Shown here piece by piece: positions 33,921-46,062 of a stretch of 64,000 bases of DNA (the stretch's first letter is position 1; every line of letters starts with the position of its first letter). Location of the stretch: assembly GCF_963082655.1 (NCBI RefSeq), contig NC_081553.1, positions 190,246,351 through 190,310,350 on the forward strand, in the 5' to 3' direction. The notes beneath the pieces are model-generated. The model was not told where the DNA came from, ran no database searches, and worked only from the letters and a program-made list of their open reading frames with translations. A program made the position numbers and the translations under genes. This DNA comes from Stomoxys calcitrans. Taxonomy: Eukaryota > Arthropoda > Insecta > Diptera > Muscidae.

Positions 33921-33968
33921 GTTTTAACCAGTGATGCCAAAAAAATAATCGCTTAAAAATCACCCTTT
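33921..33968 (-). mobile_element. Solo mariner-like terminal repeat
   Basis: ACCAGTGATGCCAAAAAAAT to AAAAATCACCCTTT is the reverse complement of the terminal repeat that opens the split mariner at 52795 (AAAGGGTAATTTTTTAGAG, then GGCAACACTGG). It abuts the SINE head by one base. Confidence 0.6.
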
Positions 33969-35140
33969 GGTTAGATGACAATGTGTCGAAAGTTGAGTAG
34001 GTTTTCGTCTTCGACTCTTGCTCGGAGAAGCCCTCGTAAGTTCAAGGCCCCTTATTGTTGGTTTTGGTCAGTTGATCGGGAGCTTTCGGTGGGCGTGGTG
34101 GAAGTCGTCAGTAGTCGGTGAGGGATTCGCATGGTGTTTGTGATAGGTAGCTGGCGTCTTGTTGTCGGACTCCTGTAGTGAGCAAATTGGGCGCTGACCT
34201 CGGTATCGTTGTGTTAGGTCGTTGTCGGAAAACTGGTTCGGTGGTAGGGAAAGGAAGGTGCGCTCTATACCTATAAAGATTTAATTTACACTTGGGTTAT
34301 CATGTATCGCTACTACAAAGTCTATGGGATAAATGATTTTTGGTAGGGAGGCATTCGTGTGAACCAACTATCTACGGCCGGCAATTCTATCTAGAGATGC
34401 AACTAGGTGTGGATGCGAGCTAGGCGCGAATGCAATTGGATGCAGAAGCAAGCTAAGTGCGGATGCAGGCTCAAAGAGGATGCAACGGCATGACCTGCAT
34501 GACTATCCTCTATCCATTCTCCTGAATTAAATTCGGATCATCTGTAATAGCAGTTCTTCAGATATCAAAAATGTCCACATTTTGATAACGCAAACAGGCC
34601 TCTTAAGGTTTATCATAATTCCATGGTGGGTATCCAAAATTCGACAAAACATAAGCCCTTTCGACTTGCTTCTTTTCTCATATTTCCTTTAAATTTTATT
34701 TCAACTGATATAATGAAATATGACCTGAGTTCAAACAGCACGAGATGACTTTTGACATCAGCATACATATTATGGCAGATAGTAGAAAATAGGTCAAAAA
34801 CACTTTCATATTCAACATTTTGAAAGAAGTCAAACGAAGAAAAAGCAAAGCAAAAGAAAGAAGACAAGAATGTCATAACAGTAGTCGTTAAAATAATAAC
34901 GGCAATTCAATATTGTGTCTGTTGGGAGAAGAGAAAAACCAATCACAATCAGACATCTAACCAGTGCTGCCAAATTTGCCGGTTTTATTTGCTGATTTTT
35001 AGCTTTAAAAATAGCAAAGTGCCGATTTCCCGATTTTTACTCTAAAAATGCAGAGTTTTTCAAAAAATTTTAATTTTTTACCCACAATGTTCACCGAACT
35101 CGCCTCTCAATAAGTTCATTGTAACGCCTGCTGTGCCACG
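33969..35140. other. Non-coding stretch with a degenerate short repeat
   Basis: 34020-34260 is relatively GC-rich and coding-like in composition but has no sustained frame. 34393-34500 shows an irregular GATGCAA / GCGGATGC repeat. 34940-35040 contains CCAGTGCTGCCAAATTTGCC, reminiscent of transposon ends. No gene called. Confidence 0.35.
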
Positions 35141-36378
35141 CCCACTAGGGCACTGGAGACTATTCTACATATCCGACCCATTGACATACAGATTAAGTGT
35201 GTGAGGCAGCCACTGCGGCTATGAGACTTAAGGCGATGGGAAAATATATGGAGGATGGTAGCAGCTCATACCATCGCGGTATAATCGAGCCGACGATAGG
35301 AAACCTGGAAGGAAGGGAAGAGGTTTCCGATCGGATACCTGCGATGACATTTGCCGTCGAGTGCGAGGCACTGCTGCCATCGGCACAGTCTTGGATTGGC
35401 GGAACCCTAGTATTGCCATCTGGAAAATCATGTTACACGGATGGATCAAAGCTAGAGGACAGTGTGGGCCTGGAGGCTTACAATGAGAACCCAGGGACTG
35501 AGATCTGTTTTAGACTGCCTGTCCATAATACGGTCCTTCAGGCGGAGATCAGGGCGATCACGGAATGCTTGAAGTGGTGAGGTGCTAACGCGAGGATGTA
35601 GAGTGTAAACATCTTTACCAACAGTAAAATTGCCATAAGGGCAATAACAAATAGGACGGTAAGGTCACGAACAGTCTTGCAGTGTAAGAAGGAGATTAAT
35701 GCCTTCTCTGAGGATGGCAAAATCCGCATCGTTTGGGTGCCGGGCCATAACGGAGTGAGGGGAAATGAAAGGGCAGACAATTTGGTAATGAAGACCAGAG
35801 GACTGCCGTTAATAAACTTGGTTAACCCAAAGACTTTCGTTTCGACGCAGTCCGAGTTAAGGGAGTGGGCGACGAATGCGCATGCAACATTGTGGAACAG
35901 CGAAACGGCCGGTAGGACGGCAAAAATCCTATGGGGGGATCCAGATCGTGAGAAGACGAGGCTATTACTGAAAGGAAGCAAGAAGGCGGTCAGTATAGCT
36001 ATTGGCATCATAACGGGACACATAGGATTTCGAGCTCACTTTTGTAAAATCGGTGCGGCAAGTGATAGCATGTGGGCATGCGGGGAAGTTGATGAGACGT
36101 TGAAGCATTTCCTTTGTCATTGCTCGGCTTTCGCGTCCAACAGATACCGGTACTTAGGTGGAGACACAATACCAGACATGAACCAACTTAGGGGAGTGGT
36201 ATTGAAAACAAGTAAGGATTTTGTAAGTAGTACGGAATTCTTAACTTAAAAATTTCTTTTCCGAGGATACTTTATAGTTTTTAGAGCGCACAACAAGCCA
36301 GATTACTGGCTTAGGTGCATGTCCATAGTGGCATAGGAGGGATTAATACCTGTCTCTTTTCAACCTAACCTAACCTAA
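35141..36378 (+). pseudogene. LINE-A 3' end: RNase H, Cys/His domain and tail
   Basis: Collinear continuation of the LINE-A family (joins at CACTAGGGCA). RNase H motifs: SCYTDGSKLEDS (Asp codon 35440), LQAEIRAITE (Glu), then FTNSKIAI where the third catalytic Asp is replaced by Asn (codon 35620), and GNERADNLVM (Asp codon 35776). In-frame stops at 35578 and 35599 break the frame. The C-terminal CGEVDETLKHFLCHCSAF follows. The 3' tail CAACCTAACCTAACC ends at about 36378. Dead, 5' truncated. Known role of the domain: degrading RNA of the RNA/DNA hybrid during retrotransposition. Confidence 0.88.
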
Positions 36379-36379
36379 T

Positions 36380-37262
36380 ATTGATGTAGGTTGTGGGAGA
36401 TTGAAAATGAGCCATATCGGTTCAGATTTAGCTACAATTTTGCTTGTAGTGTTCTGTTGTAACTTTCCACAACCGTGTCGATTCCAAATCGGTCTATGAC
36501 CTGATAAAGCTTCCACACAAACCGTTCTCCCGATTTGACTTCTTGAGCCCTTACAAGCCGCAATTTGTGTCCGATTTGGAAATTTAGCATGTAGTGTTCT
36601 GTTATGACTTTTAACAACAGTGCCAAGTACGATCTAAATCGGTCTTTAACCTGATATAGCTCCCATATAAACCGATGTCCCAATTTGACTTTTTGAGTCC
36701 TTAGGAGTCGAAATTTTTGACTGATCTGAATGAAATTTTACATGTAGTGCTCAGTTAAGACTTCCTACTATTGTGTCAAGTACGGTCCAAATCGGTTTAT
36801 AAGCTGATATAGCTCCCATATAAACCGATCTCCCGATTTGACTTCTTAAGCCACTGGAAACCATAATTTTCATCCGATTTGGCTCAAATTTTGCAGATAG
36901 TGTTCTGTAATGACTTTCTATGACTGTGCCAAGGTTTAAATCGGTGAAGAACCTGATATAGCTCCCATATAAACCGATCTCCCGATTTGACTTCTTAAGC
37001 CCCTCGAAGCCGCAATTTTTGTCCCATTTGGCTGAAATGTTGCGCATAGTGTTCTGTTAGGACTTCCTACAACTGTGCTAAGTACGGTCTTAATCGGTCC
37101 ATAACCAGATATAGCTCCCATATAAACCGATCTCCCGATTTGACTTCTTGAATCCCTGAAAGCAGCCATGTTTGTCCGATTTGGCTGTCCAGATAAATCT
37201 CCCATATTTTAGCAGAATCCAGTGTGGTGGGTTCCCAAGATTCGGCCGGACCGAACTGAGCT
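36380..37262 (+). mobile_element. E-type helentron-like element, 5'-truncated
   Basis: Five to six monomers with ATATAGCTCCCATATAAACC, spaced 149-153 bp (36811, 36960, 37113). The 3' end shows GTGTGGTGGGTTCCC, hairpin ATTCGGCCGGACCGAACT and tail ACATTTACTTCTT. It abuts the LINE-A tail. Confidence 0.75.
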
Positions 37263-37724
37263 CACATTTACTTCTTACACTTTGAATGGTTAGTGTTAAG
37301 GAATCAGCCAGATTATGTTGGATATTTTGGACTTCAAACTACATTTAGCCCACTTTTGCACTATCTGATTCGGAAATCGAACCACAAATGAAGATTTGGC
37401 AGCCCGAAAAATTTAAGCAGCCTTAAAATTTTTGAATACTCCAGCTCAAACCATTCAAAGTTTTAAAGATTTACCTTAACCTGTTCTCAAACGGCAAATT
37501 TTGTAGTAGTTTTTTTCGGTTATATCCCACTGTGCGCTGTATAATAGAAGTAGGACACCATCAACTTTCTTTTTTCTTTCTTATAGGCTATTTGAGAATC
37601 CTCTTTAGTGTCTTAACGATGAAGAAAGAAATACTTATCGGTCTGTGGTCCTTGGCTGAGTTATATTGGAGCTTCCCAGCCTTAGTATGAAAACCGCATT
37701 CACGATCCTTCAAGATAAGGGAAA
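37263..37724. other. Non-coding stretch
   Basis: No repeat family or gene assigned. Short frames on both strands lack recognisable domains. Confidence 0.35.
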
Positions 37725-40144
37725 ATTTGCAAATTTTCCCCAGGAACATTCCACTAAGGAACAGGGGCAAACTTCTCACATATCAATGACTGCAGTCAGA
37801 TTGAAGTTTAAGCTCAATGATAAGGGGCCTCCGAGTCCGAACGGACTCCGAGCCGCAGTGCGAGCGAGCCGCAGTGCGACACCTCTTTTAGAGAAAAGTT
37901 TTACATGGCATAGTACATCACAAATGTTGCTAGCATTAGGAGGGGAAAACCACCGCTGAAAACTTTTATACCCTCCACCATAGGATGGGGGTACACTAAT
38001 TTCGTCATTCTGTTTGTAAAACCTCGAAACATTCGTCTAAGACCCCATAAAAGAGATATATTCTTGATTGTCATGACATTTTAAGTCGAACCAGCCATGT
38101 CCGCCCGTCTGTGCGTCCGTCCGTCCGTCTGTCTGTCGAAAGTATGATAACTTTCGAAGAAGTAAAGCTAGCCGCTTGAAATTTTGCACAAATACTTCTT
38201 ATAAGTGTAGGTCGGTTGGGATTGTAAATGGGCTATATCGGTTCATGTTTTGATATAGCTGCCATATAAACCGATCTGGGGTTTTGAATCCTTCAGCCAC
38301 TAGAGGGCGCAATTCTTATCCGATTTGGCTGAAATTTTGCCTGATGTGTTTGATTACGACTTTCAACAACTGTGCTGAGTATGGTTGAAATCGGTTCATA
38401 ACCTGATATAGCTGCCATATAATCCGATCTGGGGTCTTGACTTCTTGAGCCTCTACAGGGGGCAATTCCTACCCGATTTGGCTAAAATTTTGCCTGATGT
38501 GTTTGATTATGACTTTCAACAACTGTGCTGAGTATGGTTCAAATCGGCCCATAACCTGATATAGCTGCCATATAAACCAATCTGGGGTCTTGACTTCTTC
38601 AGCCACTAGAGGGCGCAATTATAATCCGATTTGGCTGAAACTTTGCATGATGTGTTTGATTATGATTTTCAACAACTGTGCTTAGAATAGTTCAAATCGG
38701 CCCATAACCTGATATAGCTGCCATATAAACCGATCTGGGGTCTTGACTTCTTCAGCCACTAGAGGGCGCAATTCTTATCCGATTTCGCTGAAATTTTGCA
38801 TGAGGTGTTTTTTTCTAACTTTCAACAACTGTGCTTAGAATAGTTCAAATCGATGCATTACCTGATATAGCTGCCATATAAACCGATCTTGGGTCTAGAC
38901 TTCTTCAGCCACTAGAGGGCGCAATTCCTATCCAATTTGGCTGAAATGTTGCATAACGTGTGTTGCTAAGACTTCCAACAACTGTATTAAGAATGGTTCA
39001 AATCGGCCCATAACCTGATATAGCTGCCATATAAACCGATCTGGGGTCTTGACTTCTTCAGCCACTAGAGGGCGCAATTCTTATCCGATTTATCTGAAAT
39101 TTTGCATGATGTGTTTAATTATGACTTTCAACAACTGTACTGAGTATGGTTGAAATCGGTTCATAACCTGATATAGCTGCCATATAAACCGATATCGGAT
39201 CTTGACTTCTTGAGCCTCTACAGGGGGCAATTCCTATCCGATTTGGCTGAAATTTTTCCTGATGTGTTTTATTGTAACTTTCAACAACTGTGCTGAGTAT
39301 GGTTGAAATCGGCCTATAACCTGATATAGATGCCATATTAACCGATTTGGGGTTTTGACTTCTTCAGCCACTAGAGGGCGCAATTCTTATCCGATTTGGC
39401 TGAAATTTTGCCTGATGTGTTTGATTATGAATTTCAACAACTGTGCTGAGTATGGTTGAAATCGGTTCATAACCTGATATAGCTGTCATATAAACCTATG
39501 TGGGGTCTTGACTTCTTCACCCACTAGAGGGCGCAATTATTATCCGATTTCGCTGAAATTTTGCATGAGGTGTTTTTTTTTGTAATTTTCAACAACTGTG
39601 CTTAGAATAGTTTAAATTGGTGCATAACCTGATATAGCTGCCATATAAACCGATATGGGATCTTGACTTCTAGAGCCTCTAAAAGGCGCAAGTATTATCC
39701 GATTTGGCTAAAATTTTGTACAACGGCTTCTCTCACGACCTTTAACATTCGTGCCGAATATGGCATGAATCGGTTTATAGCCTAATACAGCTCCCCTATA
39801 AACCGATCTCCCTATTTTACTTCTTCAGCCCCTAAAGTGTGATATTTCTACTAGATTTGGCTGAAATTTTGCACCATGACTTCTACTTTTGTCTCCAATA
39901 TTCAGTTCAATTATGGTCCAAAATGAACCATAACTTGATATTGTTCCAATAACATAGCAATTTCTTTCTTTTATCCTTTGTTGAGATACCGACAAATGCG
40001 ATCCATGGTGTAGGATATATAAGATTCGGCCCGGCCGAACTTAGCACGCTTCTACCTGTTTCTGATGGTCTCGCCAGGATTCGAACCCAGGTGTTCAGCG
40101 TCGTAGGGGGATTTGTAAACCTCTGCGCTACGGTGGAGGCCTCC
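37725..40144 (-). mobile_element. tRNA-derived SINE split by an A element
   Basis: SINE body at 37725-37967 and head at 40059-40144 (GGTCTCGCCAGGATTCGAAC, then TCTGCGCTACGG), together about 330 bp. The join matches the uninterrupted copy at 33743. The body contains a local duplication CGAGCCGCAGTGCGA (37847-37882). Confidence 0.82.
37967..40058 (+). mobile_element. A-type helentron-like element inside a SINE
   Basis: TATACCCTCCACCATAGGAT at the left; CCGTCCGTCCGTCTGTCTGTC tract at 38119; about eleven monomers, the first spaced exactly 153 bp (38271, 38424, 38577). At the right are CCATGGTGTAGGATATATAA, hairpin TTCGGCCCGGCCGAA and GCACGCTTCTACCTG. Comparison with the empty SINE at 33830-33850 places the insertion in a run of six T. 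Confidence 0.9.
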
Positions 40145-41534
40145 AAGATAAAGGTACCACAGATAATCAAAGACATACTCGAAACAGACAGAAATACCTA
40201 TAAACAATCAAAGATTTACTGCATCATTTTAGAATAAACGTCATTAGGCCTCGGAGACTTGTTGGGCTTCCGAATCATTAGATCGTTCACTAATATATTC
40301 GTGTCGCTATTCCCTGCGGGCAATAAGCCCTTAATGTAAGTACCGTTTCGCCAGCTTTCGTATTTTTTAAACAACTCAATATCAACCACAAGACAAAAGG
40401 CTATACAAATTTCATTCTAACACTGTCCCTAACATAAATTTTGAAGTGCTACTCTGCAAGGAAGTCACATTAGAAAGTTTCCTTGTTTAAGAGAGATCTT
40501 AGCAATTTTATTACCCAAACTTTGAGAGTTTACAGCTAAAAAAAAAAACATTCTTCACTTCCCACCCCCCATTTGGCGAAAATGGAAACTTTATTGACAT
40601 GAATTATAAAGAATTAAAATCTAATCATGTATGTGCAATTTTGTATATGCCATGTATATGTGTGTATATGTTGCATGAGTGGGAGTATAAGTGAGCAACG
40701 ACATGCTTTTGGAGAACATTTTACAAAATCCATTGATTTCAGCAGCTTATCGATATATTGGCCTTATTGCTTGTTTTCCCCATTGTTCGTTGTCTCCAGA
40801 GTCCTTTTTTGGGGAAGTTTTTTTTTTTTCTTCCCGAATTTTATGACTCACTCCAAACACTTGGAGAAATATATTGCAACAAACTTTTGCCATTAACCTC
40901 AAATGAGCGAAAGAAGAAAAAAAAAAACTCACACACACACTCACACACTGCGTTTTAAAACAATCTTCCATATCCAATCAAAAAACAAGGAAGAAAAAGT
41001 GTGCCAACAACACATCAATACATGCTTGGTGGCACTTAAATTTCGCATACAAAACACGACTAATCCCCAAAGGCATACTGAAGAATTTTACTCCTACACT
41101 GACATTCCTTCGAAAAGGACATTCTATGAAGACCACATTTGCCGGGATATATGGCAAGAAATACATTAAACTGGTTCTCCTTGCAAAGCCTCAAAACATG
41201 TGCTTAATACTCGTAACTCGAAATGAGATAACAGGACAACATCAATATTCACAAAAAAAAGAGTTTTAAAAATTTTGAAGAGAACTTTGAAATGTAGCGC
41301 CCAAAGCATTTTGTTTCTCACTCAGTATGGTCCATTAAGGTAACATTTCGTTTAGAATTGAAGATGTGGTAACAACTAGTTCATTAGGAACTTTTAGTTT
41401 ATACATAAAAAAATTCATACAAATTCAATACTTTTCTGTTGTTTAGTGTTTCACAATGGAAATGGAATTACAACAAAAAAACACTTCAACATACACTCCA
41501 TGATATCTTTATCCTGTCGATAATTCTTGAATTA
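40145..41534. other. Non-coding stretch with simple repeats
   Basis: Unique AT-rich DNA. An ACACACAC-type run occurs at 40929-40948. Frames at 40627-40977 are T/A-rich on both strands and unconvincing. No gene recognised. Confidence 0.4.
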
Positions 41535-41770
41535 TTGGTTGCCCAAAAAGTAATTGCGGATTTTTCATACAGTCGGCGTTGACAAATTTTTTCACAGCTT
41601 GTGACTCTGTAATTGCATTCTCTCTTCTGTCAGTTATCAGCTGTTACTTTTAGCTTGCTTTAGAAAAAAAAAAGTAAAAAAAGTATATTTGATTAAAGTT
41701 CATTCTAAATTTATTAAAAATGCATTTACTTTCTTTTAAAAAATCCGCAATTTCTTTTTGGGCAACCCAA
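41535..41770 (-). mobile_element. Mariner-type MITE, copy 5
   Basis: A 236-bp copy with one G lost from the left terminus (TTGGTTGCCC), flanked by TA at 41533-41534 and 41771-41772. Otherwise it matches the family. Confidence 0.88.
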
Positions 41771-41964
41771 TATTTCCAGAATTTTTATATGTGAATTTTA
41801 AATGATATGTGTGTCATTGAACTATGGATATGGTGATGGTGGTGGTGGTGTGGTAAGTATCGAAATGCTTTTTTACTTGCTTCAAAATAATCAAAATAAT
41901 ATAAAATAAATTTAATTGACCAAAATTTTAAGGACTCTTTTCAAGAGTATTCTTATCCTTACAC

Positions 41965-42212
41965 CCTACACAACTATACAACTACTGTGATACAGGGTAC
42001 AATAACTTAGTTTGTAACACTCAAAAGGAAGAGAGCTAAACCCATTGATAAGTATACCGACCGACTCAGAATCACTTTCTGATTCAATTTAGCTATATCT
42101 GTCTGTCTGTCCTTCCATGGTAATTAGTGTACATATCGCAATTTTTGTCCGATCGTCTTAAATTTTGGCATGTTTTTTTTTGCCTAGAGATGAAGCCTAG
42201 TGAAATATAAAA
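41965..42212 (+). mobile_element. C-type 5' end fragment
   Basis: ACACCCTACACAACTATACA, then ACAGGGTACAATAACTTAG, GACTCAGAATCACTTTCTGA and a CTGTCTGTCTGTCC tract are the C leader in plus orientation. It is cut by the A element that starts at 42213. Confidence 0.65.
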
Positions 42213-44146
42213 CAAGTAAAAGCGTGCTAAGTTCGGCCGGGCCGAATCTTACATACCCTCCACCATGGATCGCATTTGTCGAGTTCTTTTCCCGGCATCT
42301 CTTCTTAGGCAAAACAGGATATAAGGAAAGATTTGCTCTGCTATTAGAGCGATATCAAGATATGGTCCGGTTTGGACCACAATTAAATTATATGTTGGAG
42401 ACCTGTGTAAAATGTCAGCCAATTCGAATAAGAATTGCGCCCTTTGGGGGCTCAAGAAGTAAAATAGAGAGATCGATTTATATGGGAGCTGTATCGGGCT
42501 ATAGACCGATTCAGATCATAATAAACACGTATGTTGATGGTCATGAGGGAATCCGTCATACAAAATTTCAGGCAAATCGGATAATTATTGCGACCTCTAG
42601 AGGCTCAAGAAGTCAAGATCCCAGATCGGTTTATATGACAGCTATATCAGGTTATGAACCGATTTAAACCTTATTTGACACAGTTGTTGAAAGTAAGAAT
42701 AAAATACGTCATGCAAAATTTCAGCCACATCGGATAGGAATTGCGCACTCTAGAGACTCAGGAAGTCAAGACCCAAGATCGGTTTATATGACAGCTATAT
42801 CAGGTTATGAAACGGTTTGAACCATATTTGGCACAGTTGTTGGATATTGTAACAAAACACGTCGAGCAAAATTTCATTCCAATCGGATAAGAATTGCGCA
42901 CTCTAGAGGCTCAAGAAGTCAAGACCCATGATCGGTTTATATGACAGCTATATCAGGTTGTGGACCGATGTGAACCATACTTAGCACAGTTGTTGGATAT
43001 CATAACAAAACACGTAGTGCCAAAATTCATTCAAATCGGATAAGAATTGCGCCCTCTAGAGGCTCAAGAAGTCAAGACCCAAGATCGGTTTATATGGCAG
43101 CTATATCAGGTTATAAACCGATTTGAACCATACTCGGCGCAGTTGTTGGATGTCATAACAAAACACGTCGAGCAAAATTTCATTCCAATCGGATAAGAAT
43201 TGCGGACTCAAGAGGCTCAAGAAGTCAAGACCCAAGATCGGTTTATATGACAGCTATATCGGGTTATGCACCGATTTAAACCCAACTTAGCACAGTTGTT
43301 GGATATCATAACAAAACACGTCGTGCAAAATTTCATTCCAATCGTATAAGAATTGCTCACTCTAGAGGCTCAAGAAGTCAAGACCCAAGATCGGTTTATA
43401 TGACAGCTATATCAGGTTATGCACCGATTTAAACCCAACTTAGCACAGTTGTTGGATATCATAACAAACCACGTCGTGCAAAATGTCATTCCAATCGTAT
43501 AAGAATTGCGCACTCTAGAGGCTCAAGAAGTCAATACCCGAGATCGGTTTATATGGCAGCTATATCAGGTTATGAACCGATTTGAACCATACTCGGTGCA
43601 GTTGTTGGATGTCATAAAAAAACAACTCGTGCAAAATTTTATTCCAATCGGATTAGAATTGCGCACTTTAGAGGCTCAAGAAGTCATGACCCAAGATCGG
43701 TTTATATGGCAGCTATATCAGGTTATGAACCGATTTGAACCATACTCGGTGCAGTTGTTGGATGTCATAAAAAAACACGTCGTGCAAAATTTCATTCCAA
43801 TCGGATAAGAATTGCCCACTTTAGAGGCTCAAGAAGTCAAGACCCAAAATGGGTTTATATGGTAAATGGGCCATATCGGTGGACCGATATGGCCCATTTT
43901 CAATACCAACCGATCTACACTAATAAGAAGTATTTGTGCAAAATTTCAAGCGGCTAGCTTTACTCCTTCGGAAGTTAGCGTGATTTCGACAGACAGACTG
44001 ACGGACGGACGGACATGGCTAGATCGACATAAAATTTCGCGACGATCAAGAATATATATACTTTATGGGGTCTCAGACGAATATTTCGAGTGTTACAAAC
44101 AGAATGACGAAATTAGTATACCCCTCATCCTATGGTGGAGGGTATA
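42213..44146 (-). mobile_element. A-type helentron-like element, minus, full-length
   Basis: Opens CAAGTAAAAGCGTGCTAAG with hairpin GTTCGGCCGGGCCGAATC and TACCCTCCACCATGG. It holds about ten monomers with TTTATATGGCAGCTATATCA, then the leader CAAGCGGCTAGCTTTACTCC, a short tract CAGACTGACGGACGGACGG and the 5' end CATCCTATGGTGGAGGGTAT. A palindrome interrupts it at 43864. Frames such as 43506-43808 are 51-residue periodic artefacts. Confidence 0.88.
43864..43899. repeat. Perfect palindrome, 17-bp arms, 2-nt loop
   Basis: AAATGGGCCATATCGGT (43864-43880), loop GG, then its exact complement 43883-43899. It duplicates the A leader motif in inverted form within the element. Confidence 0.92.
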
Positions 44147-44159
44147 AAAATGGGTTTAT

Positions 44160-44200
44160 ATTTGGATACTAGCCGAACCGCGCCCGCTCCGCTGTGCCTT
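44160..44200 (-). mobile_element. Possible Helitron-type 3' terminus, inverse copy
   Basis: ACTAGCCGAACCGCGCCCGC at 44168-44187 is the reverse of the CTAG-ending GC-rich terminus at 31340-31393, followed by CTCCGCTGTGCC. The body to the right (44201-44595) is not recognised and encodes no gene. Confidence 0.4.
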
Positions 44201-44595
44201 TTTTAACTCTCGAATATCTTTCTAGGGTGGAGACACTTCGCCCTGAATGTGGATATCGAATTCGTGCCATTGTAGCCTATGACTCTGAACGCGTTCGAAT
44301 ACTGGCGAGAACATTGGACAAAGTGGTGTTTATCCCCTCTTAATGTGGCCGACATTTGCGAGGTTCAATGCCATGCATGGTCATTTAAAATATTTTCCCC
44401 AAAGAGGAGTCGCAATGCGGGACGTCGATCGGATTCGGCTATAAAAAAGGTCTCCTTTCATTGAGTTTAAACTTGAAAAGCACTCATTGATGTGTGAGAA
44501 TTTGCCACTTCTCGGTTCCTGGTGGTAGCCTATAGCCTATGTTTCGTTCCAGACAAACGTATAAAGATTCAAAATAATGATCTGAGACCAAATAA
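44201..44595. other. Non-coding stretch
   Basis: Possibly the body of the element whose terminus lies at 44168. A 61-codon frame at 44279-44464 has no recognisable domain. Confidence 0.3.
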
Positions 44596-44930
44596 AATCC
44601 TGACATTCTAAGTCTATTTAGCGACATCGGTCCGTCGTCTGTCATTCTGTCCGTCCTTCCATCCGCCTGTCGGAAGCACGCTAACTTTCGAAAGAGTAAA
44701 TACTACTTATTTGTGAAGGTCAGTAGAAATTGTAAGCGAACCAAATCGATCAATATTTTGATATAGATGCCTTATAAACCGATCTCCCGTTTTGACTTTT
44801 CCGTGATATTCAACAAATGTGCCAAGTATGGTACAAATCAGTCAAACGCTTGATATGGCTACCACATAAGCCGATACCCCGATTATACTTCTTGAACCTT
44901 AAGTGGGCACAATTCTTATCTTATCTTATC
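44596..44930 (+). repeat. A/E-type leader and monomer fragment
   Basis: CTGTCCGTCCTTCCATCCGC (44648), AAGCACGCTAACTTTCGAAA and CCTTATAAACCGATCTCCCG identify a decayed A/E copy lacking both ends. Confidence 0.6.
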
Positions 44931-44953
44931 AGTGTGCACCGGATAGCCTTTTT

Positions 44954-45838
44954 TGTACCCACCACCGAAGGATGGGGGTATATTCATTTTGTCATTCCAT
45001 TTGCAACATATCGAAATATCCATTTCCGACCCTATAGAGTATTCTTGATTCTTGACCATGCTTGATCAGCGCAAAAATCTAAGGCGATCTAGCCATGTCC
45101 GTCCGTCTGTCTGTTGAAATCACGCTACAGTCTTTAAAAATAGAGATATTGATCTGAAACTTGGCAAAGATTCTTTTTTTGTCTATAAGCAGGTTATGTT
45201 CGAAAATGGGCTATATCAGACTATATCTTGATATAGCCCCAATATAGACCGATCCGCCGATTTAGAGTCTAAGGTCCATAAAAGCCACATTTATTATCCG
45301 ATTTTGCTGAAATTTGGAACAATGAGTTGTGTTAGGCCCTTCGACATCCTTCGTAAATTTGGCCAAGATCGGTCCAGATTTGGATATAGGTGCCATATAG
45401 ATCATCCGCCGATTTAGGGTCTTAGGCCCATAAAACCCACATTTATTATCCGATTTTGCTGAAATTTGGAACAGTGAGTTTTGTTAGGCCCTTCGACATT
45501 AGCTGCCATACAGGCCGATCTCTCGATTTAAGGTTTTTGGCCCATAAAAGGTGCATTTATTGTCCGATGTCGCCGAAATTTAGGACAGTGAGTTGTATTA
45601 GACCCTTCGACATTCATCTTCAATTCGGTCTAGATCGGTCCAAATTCGAATATAGCTGCCATACAGACTGATCTCTCGATTTAAGGTTTTTGGCCCATAA
45701 AAGGCGATGTTGCCGAAAATTAGGACAGTGAGTTGTGTTAATCCCTTCGATATCCTCCTTCAGTTTGGCATAGATCGATCCAGATTTGGATATAGCTGCC
45801 ATATAGACCGTTTTCTCGATTTAAGGTTTTGGGCCCAT
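44954..45838 (+). mobile_element. B-type element, 3'-truncated
   Basis: Starts GTACCCACCACCGAAGGATG after a T run, with the CCGTCCGTCTGTC tract at 45099 and about four monomers, one internally deleted at 45500. It ends at GGTTTTGGGCCCAT where unrelated sequence begins; no hairpin end. Confidence 0.78.
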
Positions 45839-46062
45839 CGATGTCCTCACAGCTTCTGCCAAAGTCGTTGCTGGCAACTTTCAGTCTGTAAAAGGTGTAG
45901 CTCTTATAGTTTTCCTACAACCTGACATGGAGCTTGCACGCTAGTTCGGATAAGAGGGGGATTTATACTTTTCGAGAAGATTCCCCTACAACCTCTCCTT
46001 GGTGTTGTTCGCTCAGCCGGAAGATTTCAAAAGAGCACTTTCTCTCTTAGGAGCTTGTTCGC
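45839..46062. other. Non-coding flank of the minisatellite
   Basis: No gene recognised. GTTCGGATAAGAG at 45945 and GTTCGCCTAG at 46048 resemble the unit of the adjoining array, so this may be its decayed edge. Confidence 0.35.

Noticed and set aside
36363..36378. CCTAACCTAACC read as insect telomeric repeat
   Set aside because: It is only two or three units at the end of a LINE RNase H copy, and the same tail follows LINE-D at 27995-28013; these are LINE tails.
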